Assembly (NCBI GenBank): GCA_022376925.1
Contig: JAIOJX010000028.1
Span: 74,427,001-74,491,000, forward strand
DNA: 64,000 bases
DNA from: Tragulus kanchil
Lineage: Eukaryota; Chordata; Mammalia; Artiodactyla; Tragulidae
Direction of reading: 5' to 3'
Shown: positions 57,301 through 64,000 of the stretch, piece by piece
Layout of the letters: every line of letters starts with the position of its first letter
How positions within the stretch are numbered: position 1 is the stretch's first letter
Notes under the pieces: generated by a model
The model's database searches: none
What the model was told of the DNA's origin: nothing
Seen by the model: the letters and a program-made list of their open reading frames with translations, nothing else
Position numbers and translations under genes: made by a program

Positions 57301-57802
57301 CCATCAACAAATGAATGGATCCAAAAGCTCTGGTACATATATACAATGGAATACTACACAGTTGTAAAGAGAAATGCAGAAGAATCAGCCCTAATGAGGT
57401 GGTTCGATCTAGAACATATCATCAAAAGTGAAGTCAGTCAGAAAGAGAAGGACAAATACAGTATATTAACACATATATATGGAATCTAGTAGGATGGTGA
57501 TGATGGCACACGCAGTGAAGCAACAGAAAGACAGACATGGACAGTGGACATATGGTCATTGTCGGGAAGGAACAGAAGGTGGGAGGTGTAAAGGAAGTAG
57601 CATGAAGGCCCGTACTATCATAAGTGAAGAAAATAGCTCTAGTCATTGTTCTGTGAGAAAAGGTGATCCTTCAGGGGTGCTGTGTGATGGTTGGGAGTGG
57701 TGGGAAGTGGAGAATATACATATGACTAATCTGGGAACATACATATCTGTAAACAACAAAACTCTGTAAAAGTTAAAAGCAAAATAAAGGTTTAAAACAT
57801 AA
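57301..57802 (+). mobile_element. L1 3' end (extra D15 copy)
   Basis: Repeats the last 500 bp or so of the L1 (56189-56690) with the same 3' UTR and tail. Confidence 0.92.
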
Positions 57803-57816
57803 ATAAATAAAAAATA

Positions 57817-58112
57817 AAATTTATGTATACTGTATGTTTTCCTATTCAGATTCTTTTCCTTTATAGGTTATTACAAGATACTTAGTATAGTTCCCTGTGT
57901 TATACAGTAGGTCCTTGTTGGTTGCCTGGTTTATATGTAGTTGTGTGTATATTTTAATCCCAGATTCCTAATTTAGCCCCTGCCTGTTCCCCTTTGGTAA
58001 CAATAAATTTGTTTTCTGTGTCTGAGTCTATTTTTGTTTTGTAAATAAGCTTATTTGTATCATTTTTTAGATTCCACATATAAGTGATATCATATGATGC
58101 TTGTCTTTTCAA
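57817..58112 (-). mobile_element. Old L1 3' region, right flank (D15 copy B)
   Basis: Second copy of 56705-57000. Confidence 0.85.
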
Positions 58113-58519
58113 GTAAGAATTTAAACTTTCCAACTTGGAATGTTACAGTCTTGAATTTCAGTAAAATAATCAGCTATTAATATCTAAATACAGGATGGGG
58201 AGATATCCTATGGAAGAGTTTAGCTTTTAAAAAAATATATTAAGTGGACAAAAGATTAGTGACATGTATTTGAAGTATGTTCATGGTGCTGGCATAAAGC
58301 AAGTGCTCAAAACGTAGCTAATATTATTATTACTTGGATGTTTATTGTCTTTCCTCCAGCCATCCTCCAGTTCTGGTTTTCTCAAACACAGTCACTGATT
58401 CTGCCCTGTGCTAATACAAAGCACGTCTAAACTGTTCCTCTGCCTACCCTCAAAAATTCATTTCCACCAAAGAATTAGGACGTCTGAAGATATCATCAGA
58501 AGAATAAAAGTTTCAGAAA

Positions 58520-58875
58520 GAGACTCACAGGCTTAGAGGATGAACTTATGGTTGCCGGGGGAAAGGATGAAGGAAGGGATAGTTAGGGAGTTTGGGATGA
58601 ACATGTACACACTGCTATATTTTAAATGGATAAACAACAAGGACCTATTCAATAACACATGGAACTCTGCTGAATGTTATGTGGCAGCCTGGACGTGAGC
58701 GGAGCTCAGGGGAGAATGGATGTATGTATATGAATGGATGAGTCCCTTTTCTGTTCACCTAAAACTATCAAAACATTATCAGTACAACAATGTTAACACA
58801 TAATACAGTGTAATACATAATATGTTGTTAATACAGCTATACCCTGATATAAAATTAAAACTTTAAAGAAGAGAG
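58520..58875 (+). mobile_element. L1 3' end, older artiodactyl subfamily
   Basis: 'Ggatgaacttatggttgccg', 'gtttgggatgaacatgtaca', 'aacaaggacctattcaataa', 'acatggaactctgctgaatg' and the terminal 'ctataccctgatataaaatt' are the sense 3' end of an older L1. The (AT)-rich end lacks a long poly(A). Confidence 0.82.
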
Positions 58876-59691
58876 AAGAGTTTCTTCATCTCTGAGGAAA
58901 TGAAGGAAGGATTTTACAATAGGTATCCTATTAAAAACACACAAAGCTCAATTGAAATGGCACATTCCTTTCTTACCTGCTACTTCATAGGAGATCTCCT
59001 TTCCTCTCTTGGTCTTGCAGAAATCACACGCAATCTCCTCCAGACTCCCCCAGAGGCCAATTCTCCATTTCCCTCTATTAGAGTTGTTTCTATCTTCCTT
59101 TAAAACCCAGGTGCCAGCCTATCCAACTGCAGAAGGCTCCATTTCTACAGTAAAGTAGGTTTCAGAGAGCATCGCCTCAACATCCTTATCATCCTCTCCT
59201 TTGTTTTCCTCCCTATCATCCAACACACCACACATTTACGCTTTTAACTTGTGTCCTCATCGAAGCATAATCCTGAAACTATTAAAAACACAATTCTTAC
59301 TTATGCCTGAACACATCAAAGTTTTAAATGATGACAAAGTCAATTTGAAATAAAATATTGCTGAGATATACAAAACTGGGTTAATATTCTATAGGGCAAT
59401 AAAACCATAAGCTGAGTGGGGTTAAGCAAATACAGGCCTATTAATGTCTAGTAATGCTAATAAATTCAGTGGCAAGTTACATATCCCTAGTTTGATGACC
59501 CTACAGTAGGTTTATTGTCACAGCAATAAAAGATCATGTGACCATCTATCTTTTGCCTTAGCCAATTTAGGGATATATTTCTTTCACCCTTCTCCACACC
59601 TCGACTAAAAGTAAAAGGGCCCCAACCCTGTGCAAAATGCTTAAGAAGGTAGTCAGCTGCCTTAGGAATGTTTCCATCACAATTTGGATAA
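58876..59691. other. Unassigned sequence (D16 copy A)
   Basis: No gene or repeat recognised; open frames of 67-75 codons only. Confidence 0.4.
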
Positions 59692-59968
59692 GTTTGGGAT
59701 GAACATGTACACACTGCTATATTTTAAATGGATAAGCAACAAGGACCTATTCAATAACACATGGAACTCTGCTGAATGTTATGTGGCAGCCTGGACGTGA
59801 GCGGAGCTCAGGGGAGAATGGATGTATGTATATGAATGGATGAGTCCCTTTTCTGTTCACCTAAAACTATCAAAACATTATCAGTACAACAATGTTAACA
59901 CATAATACAGTGTAATACATAATATGTTGTTAATACAGCTATACCCTGATATAAAATTAAAACTTTAA
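59692..59968 (+). mobile_element. L1 3' end (partial D16 copy)
   Basis: Repeats 58590-58866 of the older L1 3' end; its start is the D16 breakpoint. Confidence 0.82.
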
Positions 59969-60845
59969 AGAAGAGAGAAGAGTTTCTTCATCTCTGAGGA
60001 AATGAAGGAAGGATTTTACAATAGGTATCCTATTAAAAACACACAAAGCTCAATTGAAATGGCACATTCCTTTCTTACCTGCTACTTCATAGGAGATCTC
60101 CTTTCCTCTCTTGGTCTTGCAGAAATCACAGCAATCTCCTCCAGACTCCCCCAGAGGCCAATTCTCCATTTCCCTCTATTAGAGTTGTTTCTATCTTCCT
60201 TTAAAACCCAGGTGCCAGCCTATCCAACTGCAGAAGGCTCCATTTCTACAGTAAAGTAGGTTTCAGAGAGCATCGCCTCAACATCCTTATCATCCTCTCC
60301 TTTGTTTTCCTCCCTATCATCCAACACACCACACATTTACGCTTTTAACTTGTGTCCTCATCGAAGCATAATCCTGAAACTATTAAAAACACAATTCTTA
60401 CTTATGCCTGAACACATCAAAGTTTTAAATGATGACAAAGTCAATTTGAAATAAAATATTGCTGAGATATACAAAACTGGGTTAATATTCTATAGGGCAA
60501 TAAAACCATAAGCTGAGTGGGGTTAAGCAAATACAGGCCTATTAATGTCTAGTAATGCTAATAAATTCAGTGGCAAGTTACATATCCCTAGTTTGATGAC
60601 CCTACAGTAGGTTTATTGTCACAGCAATAAAAGATCATGTGACCATCTATCTTTTGCCTTAGCCAATTTAGGGATATATTTCTTTCACCCTTCTCCACAC
60701 CTCACTAAAAGTAAGCTACCTGTGCACTGCCAGTTATGAATCAAAAAAGGTGTGTCTCCCCTACAAGCTGCCCAGATAATAAAGATAGCAGCAAAAGCTG
60801 CTTAAGAAGGTAGTCAGCTGCCTTAGGAATGTTTCCATCACAATT

Positions 60846-61244
60846 AATATTCAGGCAGGAAGTATGCTGGCCTTCTGTCAACAATGGCTATAGGATTCCA
60901 AATGAGGAGTGAGGCTGAATTCGATATTTTCTAAAGCCACTATCAACACTACAAGTTTTGATTGTAAGGGTTCATCAGTAAACAGTGAGGAAGTCAAAGA
61001 ATATCACACGTTTCCCTTCTTCTCAGCAAACTTACAATCATATTGAGGTCTAGTGGGAAAAAAAATAGAAAAAAACATAACGTTGATTAGGATTGCATTT
61101 AACTTTGTGATAGCAGAATCATGATGTTTGAGGAGGTAGGTAGGGAAGACTTTACAGATAAGGTAGGAATTGAGTTGGCTAAAGGAATGGTAGATATTAT
61201 GAGCTGTGTCCCCTAAACACCATATGTTGAAGTCCTGCTTTCCC
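60846..61244. other. Unassigned single-copy stretch
   Basis: No feature recognised. Confidence 0.4.
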
Positions 61245-61415
61245 GTGCTCCCAGTGTAGGGGGCTTGGTTTGATCCCTTCTCAGGGAACTAGATCCCACA
61301 TGCTGCAACTAAAACAACTCCTGAGCTGCAATTAAAGACCCTGCATGCTGCAATAAAAAAGACTCCAAGTGCTGCAACGAAGCCCTGGCACAGCAAAAAA
61401 AAAAAAAAAAGAATA
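61245..61415 (+). mobile_element. CHR-type SINE, 5'-truncated
   Basis: 'Ggtttgatcccttctcaggg', 'aactagatcccacatgctgc', 'aaagaccctgcatgctgcaa' and an A(16) tail match the CHR-type body. The head is lost or very diverged. Confidence 0.75.
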
Positions 61416-61705
61416 AAAATCCTCTACCAAAAATAGGATACCATAAATAAAGAGGTCAAAATGAGGACTGACACAGACAAGGAACGGAGTTTTAAGACTG
61501 GGATTTACATCAGTGAATGGCAGTATGGTGTCTCAAGAGAGATAAATAAAGCTTTTAATCCTCATGCCTCTATCCAAAGTTTACTTCCTCAGAGATGTGT
61601 GCCCCACCACTCTTCCAAAACGGCATTTGCCACCCCAAGCCTTTCTCAAGCCATTTCCCCTGTTTTGTTTTCTTCACAGCACTCAAACCTAAGATTGCTC
61701 TGTTG
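61416..61705. other. Unassigned single-copy stretch
   Basis: A 112-codon frame (61461-61799) runs into the antisense Bov-tA and is not considered coding. Confidence 0.4.
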
Positions 61706-61921
61706 GTGTTCAGTCGCTCAGTCATGTCTGACTCTGCAAGCCCCATGGACTGTAAAATGCCAGGCTCCTCTGTCCATGGGATTCTCCAGGCAAGAATGAT
61801 GGAGTGGGTTGCCATTTCTTTCTCCAGAGGATTTTCCTGACCCAGGCATAGAACCCAGGTTCTATCATGGGTTCAAAGAATTGTAGGCCAATTCTTTACC
61901 ACTGAGTCACAAGGGAAGCCC
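61706..61921 (-). mobile_element. Bov-tA SINE
   Basis: Antisense copy: 'cagtcgctcagtcatgtctg', 'ccatgggattctccaggcaa', right end 'gagtcacaagggaagcccc'. Near the B-box region a short local duplication ('acccaggttctatcatgggt') interrupts the head. Confidence 0.9.
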
Positions 61922-61974
61922 CCAAATCTAATTACAAAATTTATTCTTAACTTGTTAATTGTATGTCCCCCTCT

Positions 61975-62045
61975 AGGCTAGACTGTGAGTCCATGAGAAC
62001 AGGGACTTACCTCTCTCATTCACCTCTCTTTCTTCAATCTCCAAA
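61975..62045 (+). mobile_element. L2-type LINE fragment
   Basis: 'Agactgtgagtccatgagaa' and 'cagggacttacctctctcat' match the L2 3' phrase GACTGTGAGCTCCATGAG. Short remnant. Confidence 0.55.
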
Positions 62046-62073
62046 CAGTTTGTAATAATTAGAAGCTGCATTA

Positions 62074-62401
62074 TTGGGTTTCCCCTGGTGGTCCAGTGGG
62101 TAAGGACACCGCCTTGCAGTGCAAGGGGCGTCGGTTCGAGCCCTGGCCTGGGAAGATCCCACGTGCCACAGAGCTGCAGGACTGATGTGTCCAATTACCG
62201 AGCCAGAGCTCTGGAGCGCATGCGCCCAGAACCGGCGCTCTGCAATGACAGACGCCACCGCGATGGGAGGCCCACGGGAGCCAAAGAACAAAGACGGATG
62301 AACATAGAGAAACGAAAGACCAATAGAAGTGGCCCACCTGCTCCCCTCCCTCCCCAACCCGACCCCCGCCCAAAATAATAAATAAATAAATCTTAAAAAA
62401 A
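62074..62401 (+). mobile_element. tRNA-headed SINE of an unusual family (copy 3, best preserved)
   Basis: Sense element of about 328 bp: head 'tttcccctggtggtccagtg', B box GGTTCGAGCCC (62133-62143), then ACGTGCCACAGAGCTGC, GTGTCCAATTACCGAGCC, CAATGACAGACGCCACCGCG, AAGAACAAAGACGGATGAAC, and an (AAAT)n plus A tail. Flanking 17-bp direct repeats AATTAGAAGCTGCATTA (62057-62073) and AATTAGAAGCTACATTA (62402-62418) differ by one base. This marks a real, fairly recent insertion. Internal pol III promoter remnants are visible. Confidence 0.92.
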
Positions 62402-62418
62402 AATTAGAAGCTACATTA

Positions 62419-63165
62419 TAAATACACATATCTAGAGAATGAATTGCCCTGGGCAGTGTAATCAACCAGGAGAGAATTTTCTAAGCAATTCTGGTGAATA
62501 TTGGAGGAGTAGGGTGCTGCCTGACTTTCCCCTGTTTTGGGTGTGGTGAATCTGAAGCCTGGAGAAGCTATCAACCTTGTGTGAGGGGGTGAGTCCAGGG
62601 CACAGAGGAGGGCCACCCAGGAGCAGAATGAAAGAGGCTTGTCCTCACCACACACGACATGGGTACGCATACACACACTGAGAAATGCTGGGAAAGGGAG
62701 CGTTGTCCCGTGTGAAAGGGAGAGTTGGGTTTGCAACAAGGATTGAAGGTTTAAATACTTAAACATTCTTTTGGACAGCAAGCCAAAATCTCATGAGGAT
62801 CAATGTACTAATAAAATGCTGAAGAGTGTCTAAAATAATATAGATCACATTATTCTGTTATTTACATTGCAGGTTAATGAGGAAACTGAAACTCTCTGCA
62901 GCCCTGTCCAAATCTCGGGAAGCATCTAGGGCTGTTCAAAATGATTAGGACTGGTGACTTTGCCCCCAAAATGAATAACTAACTGCCTTGATTCAGCTGT
63001 TCTGTTTGGCCGTCTTTAACAAGTACATTTTAATGGCCATGATTGTTTTCTTCATGTTGGGTTTATCACTATTGCAGTTAACCTCACATTTACTTTGGCA
63101 AGTATCCTTTTTTGAAAGTCTTTGACGTTTCAGTTGGTTTTGATTTGTCTCTTTGGTCACACTCC
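62419..63165. other. Unassigned sequence
   Basis: No gene or repeat recognised. The minus-strand 121-codon frame (62416-62781) has no known domain; its 5' part recurs in D17 copy B only because of the duplication. Confidence 0.4.
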
Positions 63166-64000
63166 ATTAATAATAACTTAAATGTGAATAGTGCTTTTTG
63201 GCTTACAAAGAATTCATATGATCATGTGTGCCCTTAAACAGTGCTGTGGGAGACAGAGATGATCCTTTCTGTTTTCTAAGCAAGGAAACTGAGGCTCAGT
63301 GAAGAGAAGGGTCTTGCAGAAAGTCACAAACATGGAGAATGGCAGAGCTACACCTCAGCTCCTGGTCTTCTGGCTTCTTCCACAATGTATGACGTGACAC
63401 CTATCACTAAGCCAGCCTGGGTGGCAAAGATCCAGTGTCCACACACAGTACATATCTTTATGTCCACGTGCACACACATACCACATAGCAGTTTTCAAAT
63501 GGAAATCCAAGAAAACATCACATAGAACTCACACGATTATGGTGTTCTACATCCCTAGGAGTGAAAAAAGAGGCAAGAAAACCCACCACCACAGTTTCTC
63601 CTCAAAATTCTGAGGCTCCCTCTTGCACCAGGTGTTTGTACAGTGTTACACAAGTCCACTGTTCTTTTGAGTGATTTGGGGAGAACCTCCACACTACTTC
63701 AACTATCAAAAATATCTCAGGGATAAGAGGAAACGAGTAAGTAATGTTAAATCAAGTGCTAAATTCTAACCACAGTCCCTATGTGTTTTTAACAGTTGTC
63801 CAGGGCACAGAGGAGGGCCACCCAGGAGCAGAATGAAAGAGGCTTGTCCTCACCACACACGACATGGGTACGCATACACACACTGAGAAATGCTGGGAAA
63901 GGGAGCGTTGTCCCGTGTGAAAGGGAGAGTTGGGTTTGCAACAAGGATTGAAGGTTTAAATACTTAAACATTCTTTTGGACAGCAAGCCAAAATCTCATG
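62593..64000. repeat. Tandem duplication D17 (unit about 1,205 bp, second copy runs off the window)
   Basis: Copy A is 62593-63797. Copy B begins at 63798 and reaches the window end with no difference that I noticed over about 203 bp. It is the largest unit of the series. Confidence 0.93.
63170..63375 (-). mobile_element. MIR-type SINE fossil
   Basis: 'Tgtgaatagtgctttttggc', 'aagcaaggaaactgaggctc', 'agaaagtcacaaacatggag' and 'aatggcagagctacacctca' follow the antisense MIR consensus. Confidence 0.8.

Larger units (their letters stand above)
56189..58376. repeat. Tandem duplication D15 across the L1 3' end (unit 1,112 bp)
   Basis: Copy A is 56189-57300 and copy B 57301-58376. The 36 bp before copy B (57265-57300) begin with AATGTCATTGCAGCTCT, present at 56135 in the L1 about 54 bp upstream of copy A, and continue with GACAGATGT. 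The join is therefore compound. The unit covers the L1 3' UTR, the flanking old L1 and unassigned sequence. Confidence 0.95.
58590..60845. repeat. Tandem duplication D16 with a divergent internal block
   Basis: Copy A is 58590-59691 and copy B 59692-60845 (spacing 1,102 bp, rising to 1,161 bp near the end). The change comes from a block: copy A has about 27 bp (59614-59640, AAGGGCCCCAACCCTG region) where copy B has about 86 bp (60716-60801). Outside it the copies are nearly identical, for example one C near 59030 and one G near 59603. Confidence 0.95.

Overview
The window looks like intergenic DNA of a ruminant artiodactyl. The clade call rests on Bov-tA SINEs (tRNA-like head plus BovA body), a BovB/RTE reverse-transcriptase fragment, CHR-type tRNA SINEs and young L1 elements, over an older layer of MIR, L2, Tigger and mariner fossils. 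I found no host protein gene, rRNA or tRNA gene, or CRISPR array. Every protein similarity I can defend is retrotransposon-derived. I saw no BovA2 dimer SINE, so the species could lie outside the better-known bovids (inference).

Layout. 1-13.9 kb: old repeats (MIR, a Tigger fossil, L2, a mariner MITE), scattered Bov-tA SINEs and three tandem duplications. 13.3-18 kb: an old L1 3' end split by SINEs, then an overlapping triplication. 18-21.4 kb: a SINE-rich block with one duplication. 21.4-25.9 kb: mostly unassigned single-copy sequence. 25.9-33 kb: two further duplications. 34.0-45.1 kb: a BovB fragment (minus strand) interrupted by an essentially full-length young L1 (minus strand), with a candidate target-site duplication, a GC-rich 5' UTR carrying a YY1-type motif, and inactivated ORF1 and ORF2. 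45.1-49.7 kb: old repeats and unassigned sequence. 49.7-60.8 kb: a run of nearly abutting tandem duplications covering a second, 5'-truncated L1 (plus strand) inserted in an older L1. 60.8-64 kb: SINEs, including a well-preserved copy of an unusual tRNA-headed family, and the start of a seventeenth duplication.

The dominant signal is seventeen direct, adjacent duplications with units of about 1.08-1.21 kb, two near-identical copies each. They cut across unrelated sequence (unique DNA, SINEs, L1, BovB). About 18 kb of the 64 kb is second-copy sequence, so the underlying locus would be about 46 kb. Many junctions carry 4-36 bp of extra sequence, some resembling nearby DNA. The narrow size range, indifference to content and AABBCC arrangement make unmerged sequence overlaps in the assembly the leading explanation. 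A replication-based mechanism that repeatedly jumps back about 1.1 kb is the biological alternative. Read-level data would decide.

No genes act together here. The only regulatory-looking DNA is the L1 5' UTR and the internal pol III promoter remnants of the SINEs. Family names come from remembered consensus features, not from a database search, and boundaries of old repeats are approximate.
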